Origin: Leidyana gryllorum EB-2025a
Taxonomy: Eukaryota > Apicomplexa
Length of the DNA stretch: 64,000 nt
Direction: 5' to 3'
NCBI GenBank assembly: GCA_048772705.1
Contig: JBLWGC010000104.1
Location: 124,001 to 188,000 of the forward strand
Part shown: in pieces, positions 22,905-33,760 of the stretch
Layout: each line of letters opens with the position of its first letter
Position numbering within the stretch: position 1 is the first letter of the stretch
The notes under the pieces: model-generated
Seen by the model: the letters and a program-made list of their open reading frames with translations, nothing else
Databases searched by the model: none
Told to the model about the DNA's origin: nothing
Translations under genes and position numbers: made by a program

Positions 22905-25900
22905 ATGAATGATATTGACAGACGTCCACTCCTTCCCTACCCAACTGACCACAATAACCGACGCCCCTCTCTCCGACAGCAGCAAGATGCTGCTCAGCCT
23001 CTTCTACCGCTCGTGCGCCGGGATTCGCGACCCCCTCGACACTCTTCGCGCACTCTCTTCCAAACTAGTCCCCTGACCGACCGCCTGACAGTCTCGCATC
23101 TCCGTCGCTCTGATCTCGCCGGCTGGCGAACCCGATCACTCTTCCCCACTCGTGATGTTGAAGCCCCCAATCACCCCAGCGCACCTCTCCAATCCTTCCT
23201 ACCCGTCCTCAAATTGAGAGGGTGAGCAAACTTGTCCCTTTGTGAACCCAATTCGACCCCCAGCCTCCCGTACTTTTGCTCAAAACGACACGTCCTCGTG
23301 TGGTTCGGGGATCTCGCTCCTCATGTTGTCAACCTCTTCTTCGTCGCTGAAGTTGGTGAGACTCAGATTCCCACTCCGCGCGCGCCGAACTCCTTTCTCT
23401 CTTCCTGCAGAACCATTGAACACTGGGTTTGCCATTGTCACTCTTGACTCTCCCCAAAATGGTACGCTAATGACACACACACACACATTTTGAGATGACT
23501 CATTTGGCGGTCCGAGGCCACTCTCTGCGATCTTAATCAATCGATAGCCTTTATCGGTGGTGCCGTTTCCACGATCGGTCTTCGGCTTTGCATCGGACCC
23601 TCTCAGCACCTTTGTGTGGGCATCCGATCCGATCCGATCTGATCATAAGATCCTGGATTCACGGGTCTGACGGCGCTGAGCGAGTGATAAACACCACCCA
23701 TCCACCTATCTATAATGTCGTGTGGCCCTCCTCTGTTATCCCTCGGACCCGACTGTGTGTGTGTCCCTGCCCCATCTTTGACTCTTTGAACTGCGAGACT
23801 GCTTTTTGTTCGTAGCATTGCGGGCGTGGCGAACGTTGCACAAGAAGCCTATCGTCGGAAAGCGATTTGTAGAGGTGTTTGGGCTGTTCCCACCACAGTG
23901 TCCGCTCTCCAGACGCGATTCTGTCTCTGGGAAACAAGGATTGATCCCACTGCCGCCTGGAATCGAGCCCGTTGCTGCAGGAGCTAATGGGGGCGATGGT
24001 TCTGCGCCCCCCAGCACCTGTCCGTTCTGTGGCTTGGCTTTGGGCGTCCATAGCGATGAAGGTGCGGCTGCATTGGCCACGGCGAGAATGCGTGAATGTG
24101 TGGAGAAGGGTGCCTTGGCCGGTCAGCGAGCGGAGGCGCTGATGCACACAGCATTTCTCAGTGTTCCAGCGCTTCTGTATCAGGATGCGGGAGCCGTGTC
24201 GCTGGCGGAGGTAGAATTATTCGATCCTGACTCTCGAAGGGGAAGCGGCTTTATCGAAAAGTTCGCTGAGACCAGAGAAGTGTCTCTGGCTGAACTAGAG
24301 AAGGCTGCTGGATTGCCCTCATCCACCAATAACCCTGTATTATTCTTTGATCTCACTGGTATTCAAGGCTTCGACATGCGCAACTTGCTGTGCGAGATCG
24401 TCCGCCTCCTTCACGAGAAACAGTGCAAGTCTATAGCCGAAATCGGAAACGACCTCACCACACGGGGTCGTGCGTATCTTTTCCTCACTGAACTCAAGTG
24501 AGTCCAGAGATCGTCCCAACAATACCGCCGCCCCCGTACCAACGACACACTCTCCTTTAATCCACTCTCCAAGCCGCACACACTGTCACACCCGTAGTGT
24601 GCGCTCCTCCGACACACTCACCACCCACACATCCCTCAAGCCGACCACACATACTCGCCAAACAGACGCCGCACACTCAACTGACCCACCCACACACACA
24701 CGAACACACACACGCTATCTTCTTTCTCTCCCACACACTCGAACACACACATGCACACACACACTGTGTTGTGGCACATCCACTGTTGTGGCACACCCAC
24801 TGTTGTGGCACATTCACTTTGATGACACGCTTACTTGGGGCGATCTGTTGTATCTGTGTTTGATTGATTGCGATCAGGTTACGGAACGTGATAGAATCGT
24901 TCCCAGATATTTTCATGATTATAAAGCCGGGAGCTTCGGCGTCTAGTTTGTACACTGTGACTTTACGAGGTGACGCGAAACGTGAAGGTGTTAACGCAAT
25001 ACGACGATTGGAGCCTTTTCAATTGACCAAACGGCGGCGCAATCGCACTGGCGAAGGTTCTCATCAGCGAAGCAACACGAACCGCCGACTTCCGCCTTTG
25101 GAAAGGAATACTACACAGCAGTCCGACTGTCCTGGAGATCTGCCGGCTCCCATGGTGAGCTTGCAGCGCTCACAGACGGCGCATCGACGCGAGAGTGTGG
25201 CTGATCATCACCTCCCGCGGCTGCGGCCGTTGGTAATGGACAACCGGGCTGCGAGCTACGCATACAGCGGAGCCCCTCCAGCCAGTTCCTGGTTGAATTT
25301 GGACGAGGATGAGGGCTGTTTAGGCGCGTTCGCTACGTCGAACGAATATCTCCCAGGGAATGGAGGAAGCGCGTCAATGGATCTGCCGCCGCCTGGCCAG
25401 TGGAACATGTCTTCCTCGGGACGACCGCACGCCTCCCAGCCTCAGTCGCAGTCTCAAGTACTGCATCAACGTCTACCGTCTCTGAGTGGAATGGGAGTGC
25501 CGCCTTCAAGTGATGATTTTGGTGCGGCGCTGTCCGACCTCATCCGCACACTCAGTATGGAACAGGATGACGGCCCATCAGCAACGGCCAGTGCGTCCGC
25601 GGGGGCGGCATCGGGCGTTCCTGCGGCGTCTGCTCAGCAAGCCTCAACGCAGCAGCAGCACCAACAACAGCAGCAGGCGGCACCGATGGTGCATCACCAG
25701 TCTAATTCCTCGTCTTCGTGGAACGCATGGGCTGCTCACCAAAGTTATACCTCAGTTACGCGGCGACGGGATTCGCCCGATGAGTTGTTCAGTGTCGGTT
25801 GGCCCACCGGTTCGACGACGACTCTCGAGGCAGGTCAAAGCCAACCCACTGATCATGTCTTCAGCAACAGCACACCGGCTGCGTGTGACCGATCCGGCCC

Positions 25901-26369
25901 CGTCTGGCCACAGCCAACCGTGCAAGTACGGGAAGTGCCACCGATGTGGGCCGGAGGTCCCGTTGACCAGTCAGAGCAAGTTTTGTTGGAGTCATTAAAG
26001 GAGAAGCAAGATGAAATTCTCGCTATCCAACGAGCCTTGGCGGAACATCGAAATCAGATACCGCCCCCTCCCCTCATCGCCAACCCGTGGAGGGTGGGAT
26101 TGCACACCTGCAACAGCAATAAAATGACCACCACTACGAGTCCATCGGCTGGTCTCGATGATTCTTCTCCGCTGGGTGTATTTGCCGCTGAGAGTGACGG
26201 GGCCACTCTCTCGGACCCGGAAACGAACGGACAGAGAGATCTACTGGCGAATCTAGCGGAAATCCTCCAAACGTTGACCAACAACAATCCACCATCTCCT
26301 GGGGGCAGTGGCACTCAGCAAGGCAAGATTCCTCCTCTTAGAGTTTTAGAGGGAAGTATGAAGGAGTGA
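22905..26369 (+). CDS. RRM + LOTUS/OST-HTH-like RNA-binding protein (877 aa)
   Basis: Five exons: 22905-23221, 23264-23355, 23411-23461, 23816-24497, 24878-26369, phase-consistent. The first part is Arg/Pro-rich. Exons 2-4 make an RRM-like unit (RHVLVWFGDLAPHVVNLFFV, then NTGFAIVTLDSPQNALRAW). After CPFCGLALG comes a helical, winged-helix-like block split by intron 4 (LLCEIVRLLHEKQCKSIAEI, then LRNVIESFPDIFMI and SLYTVTLRG), resembling LOTUS/OST-HTH domains of MARF1/limkain-type proteins. The C-terminal 400 aa are low-complexity, Gln/Ser/Pro-rich. RNA regulation is inferred. Introns 3 (354 nt) and 4 (380 nt) are exceptionally long. The LOTUS assignment is by eye. Confidence 0.55.
23462..23815 (+). 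other. Long intron 3 of the RRM/LOTUS-like gene (354 nt)
   Basis: Bounded by GTACGC and TTCGTAG. It contains CA repeats at the 5' end, a GATCC-type short tandem tract near 23626-23650, and no protein-like ORF. I looked for U2 and U5 core sequences here because of an AATCAATCGATAGCC stretch, but they do not fit. Confidence 0.5.
24767..24817. repeat. Three 17-bp tandem repeats in a CA-rich intron
   Basis: Units of TGTTGTGGCACA plus five variable bases occur three times in a row. They follow a CA-rich low-complexity tract (about 24680-24765) inside intron 4 (24498-24877) of the RRM/LOTUS-like gene. The tract is inside an intron, so it is non-coding. Confidence 0.85.
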
Positions 26370-26454
26370 ATATTGTTTCATGTCTGGTGGATGGACTTAA
26401 TGACTGAATGATTGCTACTTTCACTCGGTCTGATGGATTTCAAAATAAAAACTA

Positions 26455-29400
26455 ATGGCCCCAGAAGAGGCTCCCCAAAAGGGCTCTTTGGCTCCTCCGA
26501 ACCACAATCCCAACCCAGGCTTTCAGCCGCAAACAACGGGGCCAAGGTACACTTACCAAGAGAGTTTAGGCGACGACGTACCCACCCCAGTAGTCGTGGA
26601 GGATTCACCAGATGATTTACTGGATGAAGATGACGAAGAGTGAGTGTCACTCGCGCTTCCTAATGATCCCGACCTCTCATACAGCCAGGATAATTTTGGT
26701 TGCGGTTGCCTGGTCTTCCTACGCAAGACTCTCAGCGCAATCTTTGGCCGGATCACATGTGCAGTCATGCTCATTGTTCTTCTGGGTGTAGCCCTGTACT
26801 GCTGTATAGCCGAAGCATTGGCTGAAGGACAACCTGCCTATATCACCATGGCCGTATTCTTAGCTACTGCTCTGGCTATACTCGATGGACTTCTGATCTT
26901 ACGCTTTTTCGTCAACAAGATCATTGTCGGTCTCTTTTTTCCTGAGTCTCGGGTTGCTTCGTTCATCGTCAACGCCGGCGATCCGGAATTTTGGTGAGTG
27001 ACTACATCTGGTGTCCATTATACTGGACCGCACACGCGTGCGATTTGCGCTCGAGACGTGCTATATTCCCAATGCAGGACCTTAGTGTGGTGCATTACAC
27101 TGTGGGGACTATGGCGGGCGTCAATAGTGCAGATCGATCGGCCTGGGAACGCCTGGGTGTTGTCATGGTTGCCTGATGATTGGTCATATCAGCAGCTTTC
27201 GGATTCACACGAAACTCTCGTCCGGTTCACCTTGGTATTTTTGCTGTTATGGGCTATCCGAGATACGTGTGTCAAGTTGATCATGCTGAAGCTCATGTTG
27301 GGTTTCCTAATGAATTTCAACGATGAAGTGGTCAAGTTCCTTCACAAATACGCGCTGCTGCGGCGTTTGAATGCCGCCTGGATCCGACTGGTCCCGTCGG
27401 CCGCATCTGAGTTGCGCGAGACTTCGACCACAACATTGGCTACTACAACTGGTGGAGGAGGTTCTATGCATCCTGCGCCGAACACTACCGGGAACTCTGC
27501 GGCAATTCAGGCCCAAATGAACATGGCACGAACCGCAGCATTGCTGCGTCGGGAAGGGAGCAAAATGCAGTTAATGGATGCCGTTCGTCTACGGGACGAT
27601 TCCAAGCAACGATTTCGTGAGGGCAAAGAGCTGTCTAAGATGAGTTTATTACGGAATTCATCGAAGTTGAAAGGGTCGATGGTTAGAGGTGGGACTGACG
27701 AGAGGGTTGGAGGCTAATTGTTAACGTCATTGTGTTGGTAGATGAAGACTCACCCCCGGATCGCGTCAGCATCCGGGTGGATGCTGCTCCGGAAGATGTT
27801 GTTCAGCCTCGCCGGGCTATGCCTGATTTTACACCGGCCCGTAAACGTCAGCGGGAACGCGAGTTTCATGTTGAAACCACTGGTAGATCACTTCCGCGTC
27901 TGTTGGAGAAGTCCAACATCTCCGCGATCACAAAGTCAAAGGTGTTGAATATGGTCAGCGTGTTGTGGATTCGCACAGCGCCGGTAGTGTTGTTCGTGGA
28001 CGGTCAGCGCACGGAGCTGACATCCAAACAAATAGCCCGCCAAGTCGGGAATTCGTTGTTCGAGAGTTTACTGAGCTTCCGTTTGTCGGTGGCAGCTTTT
28101 GAGGAGGAGTTGCAGGCTGAAGAAGAAGCAGCTCGAGAACCTTCAAATCTCGCTCGAATTCTTCAGCAGAACAACCGTAACATGCGGACATCTATAATGA
28201 CCTCTGAGGGTCGTGAGAGTCTGACGGGGCGTGTCGAATGGGCAGATATGCGCCAAAATTCCGCCGAGGAGTTGCGAGTAACCGAGGCGGCAGCGCAACT
28301 GGTCGAGATCGAACCGGCACCCATCATCCCCCCCCCTCCTGAAATTCAATTGAGACCTGAAGCAATGCATTCTGCTCCGCCGCCCCGGTCGGAGGAAAGC
28401 GACGAATTGATGACGCCTCGCGGCGCTGGCGTTGCTTCCGCTCGGGCTTTGCCGACACCCCAGAGCCAGGCGGAATCGAGCGATGGAAAGCACAAATGGT
28501 TCAGGAAGCGGCGTCAAAGCGCAACCCAAGCCTCACAAGGAGGAATCACACCAGAATCTCGCACGCCTTGGACTCCCCTCAGTGGGGTGGGAGGTTCTAG
28601 CCGCGATGTGACAGGCCTTGCCCGCGGAGGGGTTATCACCAACAGTAAGCCTCCTTCTATGCTTCGCTTTTCAGCTCAGCGACCAAGCAGGTCCCCTACG
28701 ACACGAGAACAAGGTGCTGAATGAGGCTCAATTAGCTGCGATCACTGCAGCCGAAATCAAGAAAGTCAAGCTACTGATGCCTGATGACAATGACTGTCTC
28801 ACACAGGACTTTTTTGAGCTCTTTATGCCTCCTGTGGATGCCAAGGACCTCATGGAACTCCTGGACCCTGGCAGTAAGTGCGCTTGCCACCTTCACTTCA
28901 TCCGGTCGTCTGCTTCTTACTCAGATCTTGGGAAGATCACCTCCAAAATGTTTTTACGCGGCGTTGTTAATCTATACAGACTCCGGAAACAAATGGTCAA
29001 TAGTCTCGAGGCTCAAGAGGAGATCGAGAACACCTTCCGACGCGTCTGTGTCTATATGATGTCATTCTTATTCTTACTTGTGTTCCTTATTCTTGTTGGC
29101 GTCGACGCCAACACTATCATTGTATCAGGTGCTGCCGTTTTAACTGCCGTCAGCCTTATACTCAGTAAGTTTCTTCTCGCCCACGTCGTTGCATCTCTTC
29201 CTCTATCTCAGGCTTTGTCTACACTGATTTTATCCAATCTATAATCTTGATCGTCTTCTTAAATCCGTATCGCATCGGTGACCGTGTCCGCATTGACGGA
29301 GAGGCTCAGTATGTCAAACGTATCACAACATACTTCACCGAATTCGAAAGTTTACACGGCCGTATTGTAAGCCACTTATCGCCCCACTGCTCCTCCGAAT

Positions 29401-30361
29401 CTTCCTTCACAGCAATATATTTCACACAAGGAGCTTTCCAATAAACTTTTGATCAACGAGTCGCGATGCAAGATTGCATCGACTGAATTGATCATCTTGT
29501 TCAGCGAGAAGACCACCCCGTCACAATATAATGTAAGTAAACACACGCAGAGTCACCCCTCAGCCAAGTCAAAAAGTGTGTGCTCGGAGACACGCCTTGA
29601 CTCGCTCCGCGCACAAAAGCCTTGGGGCTTCACTGGGTGACCGGCACGCATCTCTCCCTTCCCTTCCCTTCCTTACCCTCCCATCCTATGCTTTTGTGGT
29701 TCCACAAAGTCGCACACAGGCATTGAAGAAAGTGCTGGACGCTTATCTGAAATCACGACCATTGGAATGGATTGGTGATTCTTTGTTCATGTTCATCCAA
29801 GGCATCGGTCCCAGTCAGTTTATTGAAGTAGCCATTTGGGCGAGTCATACTGATGGTTGGGCTAACTGGATGGCTATCCGTACTCAAGAAAGCAATTTCT
29901 TCCACTTTATCATGCGACAAGCCAGTGTCCTTGGGATGTACTACAGGCTGCCTATTCAAAGATGGGAACCGTTTCTCCAGAGCTCATCAGCTCTGGTCCC
30001 ATCCAACTACGGGGGCATCAGCTCTCCACCACGATCCATGCCGGCTAAAGCGGGTCCTACTAGGGACCAGGTTCATCCGGTATTTGAATCTGCGCCGACT
30101 CACGGCCGCCCCTTCGGCAGCAAGGAGGATGATGATGACCATCAGAAAATGTTGTCATCTTCCCCAGCCTTTAATTCGCTCCCTAGGAAGCGCACGGGAT
30201 CCACCTCGCCTGAGGTCTCTCCACCCCCCGAGGATGAGCCGTACTGGAACGGAGATCTTTTGCGCATGGGTGAGGAGGATGAATGGAAGATAGAAAGACT
30301 TGAGGATTTGCGGGACCAATGGGCCGATTGTCCCACGCTACGTTACCGATGTGGTCGCTAG
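26455..30361 (+). CDS. MscS-like mechanosensitive channel (1115 aa)
   Basis: Nine exons: 26455-26639, 26685-26993, 27078-27688, 27742-28644, 28691-28873, 28925-29164, 29212-29366, 29413-29532, 29720-30361. After an acidic N-terminus come membrane segments (AVMLIVLLGVALYCCIAEAL; MAVFLATALAILDGLLILRF; TLVFLLLWAIRDTCVKLIML), a 330-aa cytosolic insert, and an acidic helix-loop region (MPDDNDCLTQDFFELFM) in the place of the EF-hand-like element of plant and fungal homologues. The pore and beta domain follow: VVSGAAVLTAV-type helix, FIQSIILIVFLNPYRIGDRV and VKRITTYFTEFESLHGRI. This layout matches plant MSL10 and fungal Msy1 eukaryotic MscS proteins, which release ions under membrane tension. It is longer than usual because of Ser/Pro-rich inserts and tail. 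Intron 2 carries a CACGCGTG palindrome. Confidence 0.85.
27031..27042. repeat. Intronic CACACGCGTGCG near-palindrome
   Basis: A CACGCGTG core in the 84-nt second intron of the MscS-like gene. It is an imperfect member of the intronic palindrome family. Confidence 0.6.
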
Positions 30362-30420
30362 ACACTGTGATAGAGCAGTCGCTATCACTCGCTCTGCTCC
30401 GCCGTGCTGACTCCTTCTAG

Positions 30421-32798
30421 CTAGACACACGCTTTGCCGAAAGGCAGATCAAGGAAGGCCACGGGCTTGATGCAGACGGCACTAACAGTGTTCAACTTGG
30501 ATAGCGGTTGCTTTGGTAGGAGCGTTGTCCGTCGCAGAAATACCTAACGAGAAAAAGGACTCTAATTCAACAGCACCCTTCGATATTTTACAACTCACTC
30601 CTGACTCTTCTCTTTCCTGCCTCTGAGCTTTTCGGGCTGCAGGCCCGTACACTTTCGCCAACAGGTCTCGTCTCTTACTCACCAGCCTCACGGTGGTGAG
30701 GTAGCGATCAGTGACATCGGGAGGAAGGTTGTCGAGGTTCTCCGAGCACTGTGGGTGAGAGTTTAGCAGAGCGCAGGGCGGACACTTACTTTAGTGAGCA
30801 GATCCGAAAGAATGAACTCGACACTCTCTGGGTCCGTGAAGAGCAATTTGCAGCACGCGACGAGCAGATCCTTGATGACAGCGACTCCAGCGTACGGATC
30901 GGATGGCTCCGAGGCACCATTGGGTCCGTTTGAGGGCGGTGGCGGCTGGGAGTTGGCGAGTCCTTGGGCTTCTTCAGAGACGGTCTTGAGGGCTTCGAAG
31001 GCCATTGCCGCCACTTCGCTCAACATCAGTGTAGAATATCCGGCGATCTCAGAGAATTCTCCGACGATCCAGACGAATGCGCTGAGAGCTGTTGCATCGA
31101 GTTGATTGAGATCTATGATGGATCCCATGAAAGGGATAATATTCTCGGCGAGATGTGAGTATTTGGCGAGGAGAGCAGCGAGCAGTGGGAGTGTGGCTGA
31201 GCAGACTTGAGGAATTTCCATCTTATAAATCTCCAGGAGCTCGTTGGCTATGTTTTGCGCTGCAGCGGGGATCTGCAGTCCGATGTTGCACAGGACTTGG
31301 AGTGCTGTGCGCATAACGTCATCTTCCATTCCGGTGGGAGGTGACAGGAGCGTCAGGAGGCTCTCTCTGATACCCTCCCAGTTCTCCGTGTTGACGATCA
31401 TATCAAAAATGTTCAGCTTGAGCAACTTATTGTACCCCTTCTCGGAGTGGTGGGGTTCGAGCAGCTGCCAGTCGTCGGCAAAGATGGCGGCGATTGAGGG
31501 TCCGAGTGAGATCAGATGACGGAGACTTGAGAGAACGACGAATCGGCCCTGTGAACTGGAGCTCGTCGCCAAAAGGGTGAGAAGGGGGGGACGGGCTCGA
31601 GTCACACAAGACTTGACCAAAGGCAATTCCGTCCAGTGTGTAACTTGTGCCGCCGAGGCCGAAGTGTTCATGGCACTCGCGGGGTTGTCAAACTCTGACT
31701 TGACGAACAGTAACATCACCTTCAGTGCGCTCTGCAGCAAAACCGATTGGGGGAGCGGGAAGAGGAGGGAGAAAAGACGACCGTCCCGGAGGCGGTCATT
31801 ATTATTTGAGTACTCACGAGGACAATTGAAGGACTGCCGACCAAAAGTTGAGACTCGAGGGCGTCCAGGAGAGAAAGCATTTCGTCTGTGGTCTTTGGTG
31901 TAAAGTCAGACAGCAGGTTGAGTATCAGTGTGCGTCCGAAGACGTCACACGATTCCATTCTGATAAGCCGATTGCTGGCAGAAGTCTGCGACTCACTTGT
32001 TGAAGAGGGACACAACTGTCTTGCGATCGGCAGTCAGGCCGCCCTCCAACTCATTCAGAACGAGAAGGGCGTTCACAAAGAGCTGCGGCTCAGAGGAGTA
32101 CAGATTCTTCCGCACTTCGCTGATCAACTCTTTCCGTAGTTCTTTGGCGTGAGGACACTCCGAAGCCCAGGGAGTCTCGAGTAGTTTCAGGACCCCAATG
32201 ATTGCCGACTTGCGGACGTAGGCGCTGGGATCGTTCAATCCGTCCCGGACAGCCTGTTCTGAGTACTCTGCGACGGTCTCGACCCCCAAAGATGTCAAAG
32301 CTTTCAGCGCGAGACCTCGAATCCGTGGATCGACATCGCGCAAATCCTTCTGGAGGGCATTGATCGCTAAGATGGAGAGGTCCGCATTGGATTCTGCAGT
32401 CGACAGAGAGAGAGAGTGCTTTTCGCTTCGGATGTCTCACTCACCGGCGTAGTTGCTGAGATACAGTGCCAAGAGCTTCTTCTGGACAGGGTCGGTGGTG
32501 GCGCTGGCGAGGACGACATCCGGGAAGAGAGAGGAGACGTCAATGCCGAGTGTCATATAGGTGATGAGACGCTTGAGAACATCGCGGCGACGAGCTCGGT
32601 GCTGCGGGACCGCTGGGTTGTCCGGTGGGAGACTCTTCAAGAGACCCCGGAGCTCATTGACTTCACCCCGTTTTTGGTTGACAAAGAACTGAGGAGGGGG
32701 GTCTGGACACCAAGACTTTCGGGAGAATGTGAGGTTGGCTTACCAGCCGCTCCTCCGGGTGGGAAGGTTGAGGGGCTCCCCTGTTGTTGAAGGTCCAT
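30421..32798 (-). CDS. AP4B1: AP-4 beta-adaptin-like trunk (688 aa)
   Basis: Seven exons: 32798-32744, 32702-32445, 32393-31997, 31959-31818, 31731-30790, 30748-30599, 30543-30421. Alpha-solenoid adaptin signatures sit near the N-terminus: VLKRLITYMTLGIDVSSLFP, KKLLALYLSNYAGE, DPRIRGLALKALTSL, YVRKSAIIGVLKL. These match AP-4 beta more closely than the AP-1/2 or AP-3 betas I can recall. Known role: AP-4 packages cargo at the trans-Golgi network without clathrin. The frame ends about 60 aa after the trunk (PFGKACV) with no recognisable hinge or appendage domain. An in-window delta-COP lies directly downstream of its start, so coat components cluster by chance or by strand-neutral rearrangement. 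Confidence 0.85.
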
Positions 32799-32846
32799 CT
32801 CGATGGTGGGAGGGCGACGAAAAATGGATTTTATGGCTGTCTAAGT

Positions 32847-33736
32847 CTAAGAGACTAAGGTTTGAGGCCGCTTCTTCTGTAGCAGCATTCCTCTCTTGGG
32901 AGCTAACGAAGCCGCGGCAGTATTATCGGACACAGAAACTCCGCTTGACATCGGGGCAGCTGCGGTCGCCGAACTAGTTATCATGACAGTGGCAGTTTGA
33001 GTTTGCTGCATGCTGGTTGCAGTATCTGACGAGTCCTTGGCCAATCTCAGGAAAGCCGTCTCGGCCTGAGCCCGTTTCAGCTTCTCTTTGTCCAATTCGG
33101 CTGCCTTCCGTCGCCGCCGCTGATTCTCTTCCTGTTCCTTCACCGTTCGCATCATGTTAGCCACCTCTTCCTCCGCCGACTCCATTGCTAAGTACTCCTT
33201 CACCTGAGCAACTGAAACAAACTCTCTCTGGCCACCCGTGGCCACCAACTCGTCCATCGCATATAGAATCTTATACCCATTGCTTACAATTGCCTGCCAA
33301 AATAGAAATGTTAGGGGTGTGTGAGTGGGTGCGTGGGGGTGTGGGATGTGGGGGTGTGTGGGTGTGTGGGGGTGTGTGGCCAGGTGTGTGTGCCAACAAC
33401 ACGTCGAGGTCATAAACTGAGGCTCACCTCGGCATTAAGAGATCCGGCGACCAGATCCACGACGATTTGTTGGAAAGTGCGCAAGGTTTCCGAGTCGATG
33501 ATGATATTGGATTCCTTATCGGTGACCAGAACTAAATAGAGCTTCTCTATAGGTACGAAGAGATACTTGACAGAATCAGACTCCAAACATGTTGTCGCTC
33601 GGTTGGCCTTCTGCTTGTCGATGAGTGTGAGAAAATTGGTCAATATGGCATCCAAACGTAGTTTACTCAGGGGGACAAACTGGCGGGACACCAGTGTCTT
33701 GCTCTTCGACAGGATAGCAGCGCAGATGACCACCAT
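32847..33736 (-). CDS. Delta-COP (archain), short form lacking the mu-homology domain
   Basis: Two exons, 33736-33428 and 33293-32847, separated by a 134-nt CA-rich intron; 251 aa. The longin domain is clear: MVVICAAILSKSKTLVSRQF, SVKYLFVPIEKLYLVLVTDK, SNIIIDSETLRTFQQ, then MDELVATGG and a charged helix (NMMRTVKEQEENQRRRRKAA). These are the first two regions of delta-COP in order. Known role: delta-COP pairs with beta-COP in the COPI coat for Golgi-to-ER traffic. Typical proteins continue for another 250 aa or so with a C-terminal mu-homology domain. Here the frame stops (QKKRPQTLVS) and the AP-4 beta start follows within 49 bp, so no room is left for it. The start lies 24 bp from divergent MPP alpha. 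Confidence 0.87.
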
Positions 33737-33760
33737 GCCCACTCAAAATTTGAACTCAAA

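Noticed and set aside
23520-23560. Possible U5 or U2 snRNA sequence in a long intron (ATCGATAGCCTTTATCGG)
   Set aside because: The loop differs from the invariant U5 GCCUUUUAC and no flanking U2 branch-recognition sequence is present.
24680-24765. CA-rich tract that might encode a Thr/His-rich protein
   Set aside because: It is within a well-bounded intron, and the ORFs across it are simple-repeat artefacts.
33300-33400. GT-rich low-complexity stretch that might be a telomere-like or regulatory repeat
   Set aside because: It lies within the delta-COP intron, is irregular, and looks like ordinary simple sequence.
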